A stretch of DNA of 64,000 nt from Sequoia sempervirens. Its lineage: Eukaryota > Streptophyta > Pinopsida > Cupressales > Cupressaceae. The notes beneath the pieces were generated by a model that worked only from the letters and a program-made list of their open reading frames with translations, was not told where the DNA came from and ran no database searches. The DNA is taken from positions 216,871,152 through 216,935,151 of the forward strand of contig VDFB02358134.1 of assembly GCA_007258455.2 (NCBI GenBank), given 5' to 3'. How positions within the stretch are numbered: position 1 is the first letter of the stretch; each line of letters starts with the position of its first letter. The position numbers and the translations under genes are program-made. This document shows, piece by piece, positions 49,176 to 61,478 of the stretch.

Positions 49176-50330
49176 TATTTCTTACTCAACCAAAAAACCA
49201 ATCTTCCACCAAGAAAGAAAGAACCTCCATTGGTACTCTTCTGATCATCCACACAACTAGCCCAATCTGCATTGGTATAAGCACTTAAGGTGAAATAAAC
49301 ATCCTTATGATACCATAAGCCATAATCGGGTGTACCTTTAAGATATCTGAATATCCTCTTTACAACTATAACATGTGCCTCTTTAGGATCTACTTGAAAT
49401 ATGGAAACTAAACATATTGCATGCATAATATCTGATTTGGTAGTATTCAGATACAACAACCCACCAATCATAGATTTGTATTTTCTCTGATCAGCTTTAG
49501 CAGATTCATCATCTTTACTCAGCTTACATCCAGTCACCATAGGAGTACTAACCAGTTTGTAGTAATCCATTCCAAACTTATTTAACAACTCTTTCACATA
49601 CTTAGATTTTGAGATGAATATCCCCTTATCAGTTTGATTTAATTGAATCTAACCAAGAAAAAAATTCAATTCACCAATCATGGAAATTTCAAATTCTTTT
49701 TCCATTTCTTCTATGAATCTTTTTCACATGCCTTCATTTGCACCAAAGATGATATCATCAACATATACTACCACTATTAACATTTTTTTACCTTGCACTT
49801 TTAAGTAAAGATTGTTGTCAATAGAGCCTTTGTAGAATCCTTGTTGTGTCAGGTATCTATCTAATCTTGCATACCAAGCTCTGGGAGCTTGCTTTAGTCC
49901 ATACAATGCTTTCTTCAATTTAAAAACCATATCTAGTTTGTTTGATAACTAAAATCCTTTAGATTGTTTCATGTACACTTCTTCCTCCAATTCACCATTT
50001 AGGAATTTTGACTTGACATCCATCTGATATACCTTGAAATCCTTGTGGGCAGAAAATGCCAAAAGCATCCTAATAGCTTCCATTCTAGCCACAGGGGCAA
50101 ATGTTTCTTCATAGTCTATGCCTTCAACTTGTGAGTATCCCTTGCATACAAGTCTTTCTTTATTTCTTATAACTTAACCATTTCCATTCAACTTATTCTG
50201 GAACACCCATTTTGAACCAATTACATTCTTATTCACAGGTCTAGGAACCAATTCCCATGTCTAATTATTTTCTCTTTGTTGTAACTCTTCTTTCATAGCT
50301 CTAACCCAACCCTCACCTTCACATGCTTCA
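49175..50330 (-). pseudogene. Copia-B reverse transcriptase and RNase H start
   Basis: The minus-strand frame contains [13 protein letters not shown] (about 50100) and LKKALYGLKQAPRAWYARLD, then the catalytic YVDDIIFG in the open piece 49930-49724. The second piece (49597-49175) has STPMVTGCKLSKDDES, KSMIGGLLYL and the start of RNase H (TNADWASCVDDQKSTNGG). Stops separate the pieces. The catalytic YVDD is preserved. Confidence 0.85.
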
Positions 50331-50399
50331 CACACAAACTTAGGTTCTATTTTAGAAAGTAAACAAAAATTTACCTTAGCTGCTACTTTACTTATAGTC

Positions 50400-51262
50400 T
50401 TCACACCTTCACTCTTATCTCCAATTATCTATTCCTCTGGATGATTCTTCTACACATACTTAGGAGTCTTAACAGTAGGTTCTAGGATTTCTTCTTCTTC
50501 CTTCTCCTTATTTTCTTTAGGTACTTGTCCACAGATAGGATCATCAAGTTTAACTTCACTTATCTCAATAAGTTTTTGCATGTCCTCATCAACCTTCACA
50601 TTATCACTCTCAACAATCTTCATCAATCTTTTGTTGAAGCATCTATATACTTTGTTGGTAGTGGAGTACCCAAGAAAAATTCCTTCATCACATCTAGCAT
50701 CAAACTTCCCAAGATTTTCATTATCTCTTTTAATGTAACATCTACTTCCAAATACCTTAAAGTACTTCACAGTAGGAGTCTTACCAATCCATAACTCAAA
50801 AGAAGTCTTTGTGTTGTTGCCTCTAATTTGAACTCTATTGAGAACATAAACAAAGTGTATATTGCCTCTCTCTAGTACACATCAGGTACATTTGATTATT
50901 TCATCATGTTTCTTGCAACTTCCTGTACTGTCCAATTTTTATGCCATGTTCTTCACAAAATACATTAAATTCACTAGAAGTAAATTCTCCACCTCTATCA
51001 GATCTCAAACATTTGATTCATAGGTTTTCTTCATTTTCCACTCTTTCTTTGAACACTTTAAACCTATCTAGAGCCTGAGTTTTTTCTCTAAGAAAAGAAA
51101 CCCATGTCATTCAAGAATAATCATCAATAAGGAGCATCAAATACCTATCACCATTCAGGCTTACTGTTTTAGTCTGACCAAAGAGGTTAGTATGAATTAA
51201 TTCCAACATCCTAGTAGTATTAGCAAGCTTTGTGATTCTAGGTAGACCTCGAACAACATTTT
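50400..51262 (-). pseudogene. Copia-B integrase, partial
   Basis: From the break at 51262 the frame shows the integrase core with LIHTNLFGQTK and a CLRSDRGGEF segment (the Asp of the second catalytic position, about 50990). The piece 50770-50450 then has KVFGSRCYIKRDNENLGKFD, FLGYSTTNKVYRCFN and a basic/acidic C-terminal region. One stop interrupts the core. Normally a copia integrase starts further upstream; LTR-D has removed that part. Confidence 0.8.
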
Positions 51263-51773
51263 TGGAAGTGGATTCACTCTAAGAGGGGGGGTGAATCATA
51301 GTGAAGTAAATTTTCAATTTTTTACTCTGAAAAGTATGAGACTTTTTACTATTTTCAATTCAATGTGGTAGACTTGTTTATGCAAGTGTATATCAAAATT
51401 TTAAAATTGGATTGACATGAAACTTGAATAACATTTATAACTCATGCTAAAATCATCATATGATATTGTTCAATTAGAGTGTAAACAATCTTGTATGTGC
51501 TTTTGTAACAGAACTACAACTTTGCTCAATAAAATAATTTTTAAATTTGCATGACAACCTTTTAAAATAAGAAACTTTTGATCATACTAAACATATCAAA
51601 GCATTGACTGAATGAGCACATTAACATGAAACAGAATGAGAGACAAATAATATCACATAACACAAAAATTTCCTAAGTGGAAAAACCCTCTTGGGGTATA
51701 AAAAACCACTCGCTAAAATTTCCCTTTTATTAATCAAAGAGCACCAACTTTGTAACAATGAGGAGCACCAACT
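51263..51773 (-). repeat. LTR-D, first piece (LTR end)
   Basis: On the plus strand it begins TGGAAGTGGATTCACTC followed by AAGAGGGGGGGTGAATCA, the complement of a copia LTR end like that of copia-B. It is inserted in the copia-B integrase at ATTTT|TGGAAG. It carries a GGAAAAACCCTCTTGGGGTA block (about 51678), typical of U5/R in this group. It is interrupted at 51774 by gypsy-2 and continues at 61479. The LTR call is by sequence style. Confidence 0.65.
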
Positions 51774-54640
51774 TATTGATGATGTTTTCTGCATAGCAAG
51801 AACTAAGACAGAATATGATATTCTATCTCTCTTGAAAGGTAGATCTCTATTAGCAAGCCTCAAGAGATAACCCCAAGGTCTCTAATGTTAGGTCTTGACA
51901 ATGCATAAACAACTCAGGGATAAATGTGAAACTGTTGGTAATCTCAATGGGACCTTACTACAAGAAAATATTGAATCTTTAATTTATTAGATCTAGCAAT
52001 ATGATGATACTTCAATCCTAAATCTAACCCAAATGACAAAATAAATAACAAAAGATATGGTTTCAAAGAGATCCTAAGATTAAATCTACTTCTAAGAATA
52101 ACAATCCAAATGATGAAATACTTGAAATGGACCAATCCCTCATAAATTAATTCCTGCTTAACCAAGAGAAATCTACAATCTTACAAAAATAGTGCAATCA
52201 TCTAAGGTATTAAATATTTTCAGATCATGAACATTCATTCAAAAAAATCCTATTGTAATTGAAATGAATAAGCATTCATAATTGAACTAAGCACAATGAA
52301 TATTAAAGTCCAGGCTAGCTTTGCAAAGCAACTAACAATCGGCTAGCTGCAAAAAGTATGGACTAGGGATTGCTGCAAACACTTCAAGCATCAAACCATA
52401 AACACCACTAAACCAGATCTAACTCTACAATCTAACATGTATCAAATAACCTTGAGCAATTTCAAAAGATGGAACAACAAGAACCATGCAAGATAAATCA
52501 ACACAAAGAGATCACTAGAAATCATAATGTCTTTAATTGTGTTGAATCATCCAATATCAGCAACAATTCTAATGTTATGTGTTACAGCACTTGCTCCAAA
52601 ATTGACTAACTTCTAACCCTAATTCTTACTTTACTACCGTAATTGCTTCTAAGCCAAGAATTATCCCCTTACAAATGAGGAAAAATTTCCAAATTTATAA
52701 AAACCCCCAAGATATGTTGTTCCAATTTTGATTTTACAATAATAAATAGCCATAAAATAGGTCAGCCAAGAGGAATTCAAAATAAAAAAAATTAGCATTA
52801 AATGCATGAACTCCACCCAGCTTAGCCTAGTATCTTCAATAGAATTCGATCAAATGCATGTGAAGGACAGAAAAGCAAGGTAAAAACAAGCTCAGGATAA
52901 AAAGGAAGCACAACTCCCAATGCCATCAATCATTAACTAGCCTCTACGCCCCTATCTCGATCCAATTTATTTGGCATCTCAAGAAAAAATAATCTCTAGG
53001 TCGGCCACAGGTGAAGTAATAAATGCTTTAAACCCTCCTTCAATTGAATTAACCTCCTCCAGAGCTTCCTTGATGACCTTATTAAATTTGACCTGCACTC
53101 AGCAAAAAACACCATCAATAATTCCATTATAACATGAAGATTAGAATTAGCCCAGCACCAATAATGTATTCATTATTCAAATAAATTCAAACAAAGATCG
53201 AAATCAACCTAGAAATATCATTAACACCCCTTTCTTCACAGTTCAAGATTTAAAGCCCTTCGCAGAATCCAAGCCAGAGAGGAATTCTGAAAAATTCTAA
53301 GCTAGACGGATTCTAGTGAAATGAACACAACAAGCACCCAATAATCATTCAATCAATCATAATCAGATAAGAAACAACATGAAAGATCTTAATATTACTC
53401 AAATTAATCACACGATGCACAATCAGTAGCTTAATAATTCATGCTATCTCACAATCCCTCATTTTCAACAAAGTTTCGAAGAATTCCACCCAAGACAGAA
53501 ATCCATGAAAAACAACAATTTATAAGTTTTGAAAAATTAAAAGACAACAAAATTTTTGGGAAAATCCAAAGGGAGCGGAAATTTGCGAAGCAGGCGAAAC
53601 TGTAGATCACTGCACATTTTAGGAAAACATAGAGGACAAGGAAAATTAGGGAAATCTGCCAGCGAAGGAAAATCCTGAAACTGAAGGAAAACCCTAATGT
53701 TGACATTTCCTCATGACTTCACTCAAATTGATCGAAAGATCAAAAATTTGAGGACCTAGGCTTAAATGCTACTTGTCTCAAATTATTCATTGATGGATCT
53801 AGACTCAGAATTCATTCAAGGGAAATTTGATAGGTGTTGGTGGTGGCTCCAAAGTCAAAACCCTAAGGTTCCACCATGTACGCGCAGAATCAACCCCGAC
53901 CCTTCATTCATGTTCAACTAACCCAAATAAATTCCTCTGAAACCCTTAAAGCAAAGCTGCCATTGGGTGCAAATGAAAATCAATAGCTCAAATCTATCCA
54001 GAATATCAATTCTATTGAATGCAGGAGACCCAAGACTGAAACCCATGGAAGAAGAATGATTCAAGAGGGAAGCGACTGGCATGATCTCCAAACCTCAAGC
54101 ATATGCAAAGACACCAGGAAAACACAATCAAAGTCAACAATCCTAGAGCTCGAACACCAAAGTCAAATGCAACACTCAGAGGTTGAGCTTTCCTAGATGC
54201 AAAGCAAGACAAATCACATAGATGTTCAGAACAAATTCCCCTAAGAGATCAACAAACATAAGTTGTAGAATTCGTATGACAACAATCTCAGGGATCTGAG
54301 GGCCTGGCGGGATTTCAGAAAAATCTAGTTACCACAGATTTCCACGAAGGACAGAAATCTCTGCAAACAATGCAAAATCGGCCTCATCGGGATTTCAAGG
54401 TGTTTGGGGAATTCTGACCAAAGGGAATTTTCCCGAAAACAAAGAAAAACCTGGAATTACCTCAAAGACTTAGGATTTTCAAAATGTTTCTTCAAAATGG
54501 ACAATTGCACAAGCAAGATAATCATTCATGCACATGCCAAAGCAACCAAGTCCTCAAAACCAAAGGGCCAAAGCATAAAAAAATAGAGCAAGAGAGGGTC
54601 CCTACTTTTAGTGGGGCATGTGTGCAAAAACTGCACAACA
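51774..54640 (-). repeat. Gypsy-2 3' LTR (2867 bp)
   Basis: Aligns throughout with 58584-61473 at an estimated 8-10% divergence. Its first part matches gypsy-1's LTR end at 12713-13650, and its last 100 bases (GGGGCATGTGTGCAAAAACTGC) match the gypsy-1 LTR start. It lacks the open region found in the gypsy-1 LTR. No gene is present. Confidence 0.85.
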
Positions 54641-55560
54641 AATGGTGACTCTACTGGGAAAATGCTCTAGAGCATTTTGATGACAAATAGTAATCAAGAA
54701 CCCAAAATGTTTGGCTTCGATCTCCATATCGAGCAAACAAATCAAAATGCAAGATGAAACAAATCAGAACCAAAGGTAGACTGAAGCTTTCATAAACTAA
54801 AAATTCAAGTGTGTGCAAGTGAGTTCATTTCCCTCCTTGAGCTACCACAGAAACCAAGTTCAGTTAATTCAGGCTACATAAAGATTCCATCTCCAAAAGA
54901 AACTTGGATAGAGCCTTGCTGCCAGTCAGGCATCCATAGCCTCGATGAGGTTATTGCTATGGTCCCCCCAAGCATAGCTCTACTGCCAACTAGGCGTCCA
55001 TAGCCTTGGTAGAGATACTTGAATACCTCTGATAAGTTGAATTCATTCTTTTTATTTTTAATATTTCACTTTTCCTTTCTTTTGATATTCTTTTGTTTTC
55101 ACTTTTTCATTTCAACCTATGAACAATGAAGTTATCACTCAGGGCTAAGAACCACAGTGGCGCTGAAGCAGAAATAGGATTTTTCACCTAACATGACCTC
55201 ACAAAGATCCCATAGCAACCTCAAGATTCTTAAGATATATGAAAGATATAAGATTTCAAACCTCTTTAGGTTCAAATCAAACCAATGACCCATCTTCTTT
55301 AGATCAAACATTCAGACCGCTTGACACTAACAAAAGATCTCAACCATCCATTCAAGACACATGAGTAAAGTTAATCAATGAAATACCTAGAATAGTCCCA
55401 AATAATGAATAATATTTCCATGCAGATGCAACACACCCAAAATAAAACAAGAAAGCCCCCAAAGAAAGAGTAGAGAAAAAACAAACCAAAGAAAAATAGA
55501 ACCCTAAACTAATGCAACCTAATCTAAAGAAAGCAAAAGAAAAAAATAAAACTTACAGGG
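54641..55560 (-). other. Gypsy-2 3' untranslated region with conserved direct repeats and hairpin
   Basis: Matches gypsy-1 4764-5650. Hairpin CCATAGC (54934-54940) with GCTATGG (54956-54962); the inner CCTC and GAGG also pair. A second GTCCATAGCC unit lies at about 54998. 55030-55560 is an AT-rich, A-rich non-coding stretch. Confidence 0.65.
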
Positions 55561-55573
55561 AGCAGAGCAATCT

Positions 55574-56728
55574 TCATTTATTCAAAATCATGACCAGAAA
55601 TGATAAACTAAGACCTACACCTACTTGACTTTTCAGTGTATGGACAAGCAATAAGGTGAAAGTAACAATCCTTAAGAATGCAAACTTATCCTTATACTCA
55701 GCAAAGTAAATCACCGAATTATAGTAGTCAAACTTAACCTTATTGATATGCATAATCAGCAATTGAGGAAACTCATTGAAACCATGATCAATCCATACAC
55801 AAGTTGTCTTTACTAAACCTCCATAATCAAATTGATAAGATTCAAAATTTTCAACAAGGAGAGAAACAACTTGATTTTGTACTGCTATAGACTAAATATT
55901 GTATTCACCATCCTACACTTGTGAAGAAGTGATATCCATGTCATCAGGAGGTCTCCACTAATGGTGCAATATCCCTCTTGCATTCAAAACCTCCTTGAAA
56001 AAATGTTCATCAAGAGGCATCATAGACTGGTCTTCAAGCACATCTTCACCTAAAGTAGGATGATCAATCTCATTAGTGATGGCTGCAACATTGTTGTTCT
56101 CAACACCATTTGGATTTTCATGCACATCAGCATAAACCATATTAGCCACCTTGTCATTAATACATATGATCTATGAATTTTCCATACTAAATTCATCTAT
56201 AGAAAGGGGAAAAATAGGATGTGATGAATGAAGAGACTCCCTCAATTCCTCTCTTGTTGGCACTGACTCAGATTCTTGATTATGGCTATCTGAAATATTG
56301 ACTCCTTCTTTAGGTTCATCATCATATCTCTTAGGACATGCACCCGTAACTTGTTGAAATTCTTTTATTGGAAGCTCATTCTTTGTAGTTTGATGCACAT
56401 TCTTTGTATAATATGACAACCATGCTTGCTCCTCCACCTTCTTTGTTGATTCTACTGATGCTTCAACACTGTTGAATGTATAATTTCCCAAGCTTGTTTC
56501 AGACAGGAGTACCTCCTTTAAAGTATTTGTATTAGCATTGCTTGAAGCACCCTTTTGTTCAGAAATCATATCTCTTTCAAGAGACCTTAGTAATGCACCC
56601 CTGATTGTAGGATCCCTTAACAACTCACTAGAAGAGAGATTTACTTTGACTTTCTTGAGTTCTTCTACCACACACTCTCCTATTTGCTTTGCAGTCATGG
56701 TAGAACAATTGTCTTCAGAGCCAACCAC
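55574..56728 (-). pseudogene. Gypsy-2 Gag C-terminus, linker and unrecognised C-terminal segment
   Basis: The open piece 56728-56171 (185 residues) starts with a helical segment, KQIGECVVEELKKVKVN, matching the end of gypsy-1 Gag. It continues into a linker with SLGNYTFNS that matches the gypsy-1 linker after protease (VSLGNYVLAS). The protease itself is absent, consistent with an internal deletion. Further pieces 56149-55958 and 55762-55574 (HVNK-type, FDYYNSVIYFAEYKD) are not recognisable and have no counterpart I can see in gypsy-1. Stops lie between the pieces. Confidence 0.6.
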
Positions 56729-56799
56729 AAGTTTATACCTGTTGCTTTCAACGTTTCCTCCTTTATCAGCATCAGATTGTTGTCCACTTACGAAATACT

Positions 56800-58560
56800 G
56801 AGTTGGAACATGATGGAATGCTTGAACCTCTTCAGTCGTACACTCTTCTTCATCTAGTGGACCATTATCATTTTCCTAATTATTTCCAAAAGATTGAACT
56901 ATTCATTCTTCATTGTATGCATACCCTATTTAAACACTCCTATCTTATCCTTCTTCTGGTCCATTCTCTTCACTTATGGGAAATGGGACATGATTCACCA
57001 CCATGACTGATATTTCATAAGGATTAGATGGTACTATCTCCCACCCACTAGAACTGTTGTTGGCTTGTTGAACCTTCTACCAGAAAATGGACACAACAGT
57101 CCAAAATTCTTGACAGTCTGACTCAGAATGTTGATTAGTGTTATGGAGCTTGCACCATCCTGAAAGAGCTACTTCAGCTAGGTAAACTCCATTAGACCTT
57201 TTGTGATTGTTTGGCTGATCTAGAGATGTTAAGGCTCCTCCATTATTTTGATGTGGTGGCTGCCTTCCATGATCTCTATCAAGATGTCCTCTATCAAAGT
57301 TCTTCCCCTGAGCTTGCATCATATCCCCGTTGCTTTGATCATAGTTGGACTAAATCCTCCTTTGGGCTGCTTGGGATTGACTATTCTAGTGCCTTAGGTA
57401 GGTGACCTCAATGTTCAACTTATCAACTAGCTCTGTGAGTGCATCCATCCTTTCCTTGTTTGCACTGGTTGATGGAGGAACAATACCATTTGAATTCTAC
57501 ATATAAACATTATGGAGCCCATAGTTCAAGGGTTGATTAAATATCTCAGAGCTCTACAAGTAATTGGGTATATTAGCTCACTGATGAAGGAATGCAGGCT
57601 GGTTCATATTTGGATGGTAATTTGGCATGACTGCAACTTGACTTAGGGGTTGACATGGATGTGGAACCAAGGGTAATTAAGGGACTGGACTCAACATAGG
57701 TGTTTGGTTAGCTAATAGCAAGGGTCTAGAAAAGTGTTGTCTCAAGTCTATAGTTACTTTAACAACATCATAAGCTTCAAATAAGTTGTCAAGAGGGTTT
57801 GCTTTCCATTTGATGAAATTAGATGTTAAACTATCCAAAGCCTCATAATAAACCTCCTTGGCAGAGGCATTATCTACAACATAAGGGGGTTGCAGCCCAC
57901 TATAAGCCCTATGAAATCTATTATTGAAAGCCACTATTGGTTCATTTTCCTCCTTCTTGAGCCTGGTAAACTATAAAAGTAACTCATTGGCACTGATTGG
58001 GATCTCAAATTTCTGTAAAAATGTAGTCTCTAGCTGAAGCCAAGTAGTGATAGATCTAACAGGAAGATAGTTATACCAATCAAATGCCTCATCCCCAAGG
58101 GAATATAGGAAAATTTTGCATGCAACATCCTCATGATTAATTCCCCTATCCTTAAGGATAGTTTTAAAAATCCTAATATGCTTCTCTACAATCCTTTTGC
58201 GATCATTAATGTGAAACTTAGAATAGAAAGCTCAGGATTTTTAGGCATATGATTGTAGTTGTTGAAAGATAAGGGAGATGGGTTGTTCACCAAGAAATCC
58301 ATTGATGGAGGTGGGGTGGTAAAGGTTGATTTATGGCTGGTTAAGGTTGTTGAATGGGGATGGCTTCAGAATCGGATAAAGATGGGCTTGAGGAAGATAC
58401 TGGAAGTGACCGGGTGGATAATGATTCTCCCTTTCTGTTGGTTCTTCTTGACCTGATAGGAGCTTGCAACTCTTGAAATTCCTCTTCTTCTGGAGTAGAT
58501 CTAGTTCTTCTTCTAAATCTCTCAAGAGAGATGGCCAAAATTGATCCAGCTTGCTTATTC
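56800..58560 (-). pseudogene. Gypsy-2 Gag
   Basis: The frame starts just after the PBS with an Arg/Ser-rich N-terminus (58562-58331). The capsid region follows (57934-57677 has NRFHRAYSGLQPPYVVDNASAKE, matching gypsy-1's capsid). The nucleocapsid knuckle is in 57322-57077: WCKLHNTNQHSESDCQEF, C-X2-H-X4-H-X4-C. Stops and frameshifts are present, for example around 57500 and 58000-58250. Short plus-strand frames overlapping this are shadows. Confidence 0.75.
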
Positions 58561-58565
58561 AAGCT

Positions 58566-58580
58566 CTCCTTCTAGCACCA
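58566..58580 (-). promoter_or_regulatory. Gypsy-2 primer binding site
   Basis: TGGTGCTAGAAGGAG on the minus strand, three bases after the LTR end at 58584. It is one base different from gypsy-1's PBS. Confidence 0.7.
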
Positions 58581-58583
58581 ATC

Positions 58584-61473
58584 TGTTGATGATTTTTTCT
58601 ACACAAAAACTCAGACAAAATATGATATTCTATCTCTTTTGAAAGGTAGATCTTTATTAGAAAACCTCAAGAGATAACCCCAAGGTCTCTAATGTCAGGT
58701 CTTGACAATGCATAAACAACTCAGGGATAAATGTGAAAATGTTGGTAATCACAATGGGACCTTACTACAAGCAAATACTAAATCTTTAATTTATCAAATC
58801 TAGCAATATGATGATACTTCAATCCTAAATCTAACCCAAATGACAAAATAAATAACAAAAGATAGGGTTTCAAAGAGATATTAAGATTAAATCTACATCT
58901 AAGACTAACAATGCAAATGAGGAAATACTTGAAATGGACCAATCCCTCATAAACTAATTCCTACTTAACCAACATACATCTGCAATCTTATAGAAATAGT
59001 GCAATCTTCTACGGTATTAAAGATTTTTAGATCATAAACATTCATTCAAAACAACCCTATTGTAATTGAAATGAATAAGCATTCCTAATTGAACTAAGCA
59101 CAATGAATATTAAAGTTCAGGCCAGCTTTGCAGAGCAACTAACAATTAGCTAGCTACAAAAAGTATGGACCAGGGATTGCTGCAAGCACTTCAAGCATCG
59201 AACTATAAACACCACTAAACTAGATCTAACTCTACAATCTAACATGTATCAAATAACCTCGAGCAATTTCAAAAGATGGAACAACAAGAACCATGCAAGA
59301 TAAGTCAACACAAAGAGATCACCAAAAATCACAATGTCTTCAATTCTATTCAATCCTCTAATATCAACAACAATTCTAATGTTCTGTGTTACAACACTTG
59401 CTCCAAAATCAAATAACTTCTAACCCTAATTCTTACTTTACTACCCTAATTGCTTCTAAGCCAAGAATTATCCCCTTACAAATGAGGGAAAATTCCAAAT
59501 TTATAAAAAAACCCCAAGATATGTTGGCCCAATTTTGATTTTACAATAATAAATAGCCATAAAATAGGTTAGCCAAGATGAATTCAAAATAAAAAAAATT
59601 ATCATTAAATGCATGAACTCCATCCAGGTCAGCCTGGGATCTTCAATAGAATTCGGTCCAATGCATGCAAAGGATAAAAAAGCAAGGTAAAAACAAGCTC
59701 TGGATAAAAAGGAAGCACAACTCCCAATGCCATCGATCATTAACTAGCCTCTTCGCCCCTATCTCGATCCAATTTATTTGGCATCTCAAGAAAAAATACT
59801 CTACAGGTCAGCCATAGGTGAAGTAATAAATGCTTTAAACCCTCCTTCAATTGAATTAACCTCCTCCAGAGCTTCCTTGACGACCTTATTAAAGTCGTCC
59901 TGCACTCAACAAAAACCACCATCAATAATTCCATTATAACATGAAGATCAGAATTAGCCCAACACCAATAATGTATTCATTATTCAAATAAATTCAAACA
60001 AAGATCAAAATCAACCCTGAAATATCATTAATGCCCCTTTCTTCACGGTTCGAGATTTCAAGCCCTTAACGAAATCCAAGCTAGAGAGGAATTCTAGAAA
60101 ATTTTGATTCAGGCGGATTCCAACAAAATGAACACAACAAGCACCTAATAATCATTCAATCAATCATAATCAAATAAGAAACAACATGAAAGATCTTAAT
60201 ATTTCTCAGATTAATCACACGATGCACAATCGATAGCTTAATAATTCATGTTATCTCACAATCCCTCATTTTCAACAAAGTTTCAGAGAATTCCGCCCAA
60301 GACAAAAATCCATGAAAAGCAACAGTTTCTAAGTTCCAGAAAATGAAGAGACAGCAAAAAATTTTGGGAAAATCCGGAGGGAGCGAAAAATCTACGAAGC
60401 AGGTGAAACTCCATATCATTGCACATTTCGGGAAAATGCAGAGGACAAGGAAAATTAGGGAAATCTGCCAGTGAAGGAAAATCCCAAAATTGAAGGAAAC
60501 CCAAATGTCGACGTTTCCTCATGACTTCACTCAAATTGATCGAAAGATCACAAATTTGAGGACCTGGGCTAAAATGCTATTTGTCTCAAATCATTCATTG
60601 ATGGATCCAAACTCATAATTCATTCAAGGGAAATTTGATCAGTGTTGGTGGTGGCTCCAAAGTCAAAACCCTAAGGTTCTGCCATGAATGCACAAAATCG
60701 ACCACCACCCTTCATTCATGTTCAACCAACCCAGATAAATTCCTCTGAAACGTTTAAAGCAAAGTTGTCATCACGTGCAAGTGAAAATCAATAGCTCAAA
60801 TCTATCCAAAATATCAATTCTATCAAATGCAGGAGACCTAGGACCGAAACCTATGGAAGAAGAATGATTCAAGAGGGCAATAACTGGCATGATCTCCAAA
60901 CCTTAAGAAAATGCAAAGACACCAGGAAAACACAATCAAATTTAGCAATCCCATAGCTTGAACACCAAACTCACATGCAACACTTAGAGGTTGAGCTTTC
61001 CCAGATGCAAAGTACGACAAATGACATAGATATTTGGCACAAATTACCCTAAGAGATCAACAAACATAAGCTGTAGAATTCATATGAAAACAAGCTCGAG
61101 GATCCAAGGTCAAGAAAAAATTGGGAAATCCAAGGGCCTGGCAGAATTTTAGAAAAATCCGGCTACCATAAAATTCTTTGAAGGACCGAAATCTCTGGGA
61201 ACAATGCAAAACTAGCCTCGTTTGGATTTCAAGGTGTTCGGGGAATTTTGACTAGAGGAATTTTCTCGAAAACAGAGAAAAACCCAAAATTACCTCAAAG
61301 ACTTAGGATTTTCAAAAAAAATCTTCAAAAGGGACATTTGCACAAGCAAGATAATCATTCACGCACATGCCAAAGCAACCACATCCTCAAAACCAAAGGG
61401 CCAGAGCATAAAAAATTAGAGGAAGAGAGGGTCCCTACTTTTAGTGGGGCATGTGTGCAAAAACTACACAGCA
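58584..61473 (-). repeat. Gypsy-2 5' LTR (2890 bp)
   Basis: Partner of 51774-54640. Non-coding, with short open frames only. Confidence 0.85.
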
Positions 61474-61478
61474 CAACT

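Larger units (their letters stand above)
48510..51262 (-). mobile_element. Copia-B internal region (pol), truncated at LTR-D
   Basis: Minus-strand SIRE-type copia pol reading from 51262 to the PPT at about 48520 (complement of AAAGGGGGATAT). Order is integrase end, RT, RNase H. The 5' part (gag, protease, integrase N-terminus) is not in this window because LTR-D interrupts at 51263. 48520-48800 is an untranslated/degenerate region before the PPT. Confidence 0.8.
51774..61473 (-). mobile_element. Gypsy-2: gag-only relative of gypsy-1 (TR-GAG-like)
   Basis: 9.70-kb minus-strand element with LTRs 61473-58584 (5') and 54640-51774 (3'). Perfect TSD CAACT at 51769-51773 and 61474-61478. LTR ends: TGTTGATG at 58584, TATTGATG at 51774 (one change), and CACAACA / CACAGCA at the other side. 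PBS TGGTGCTAGAAGGAG at 58566-58580. The internal region (54641-58583, 3.94 kb) encodes Gag plus a linker and an unrecognised segment. There is no RT, RNase H or integrase. It shares the 3' untranslated hairpin region and Gag knuckle with gypsy-1, so it belongs to the same family and would need another element to move. Confidence 0.85.

Noticed and set aside
56538..56801. 87-residue plus-strand open frame
   Set aside because: Antisense shadow of the gypsy-2 Gag C-terminus.
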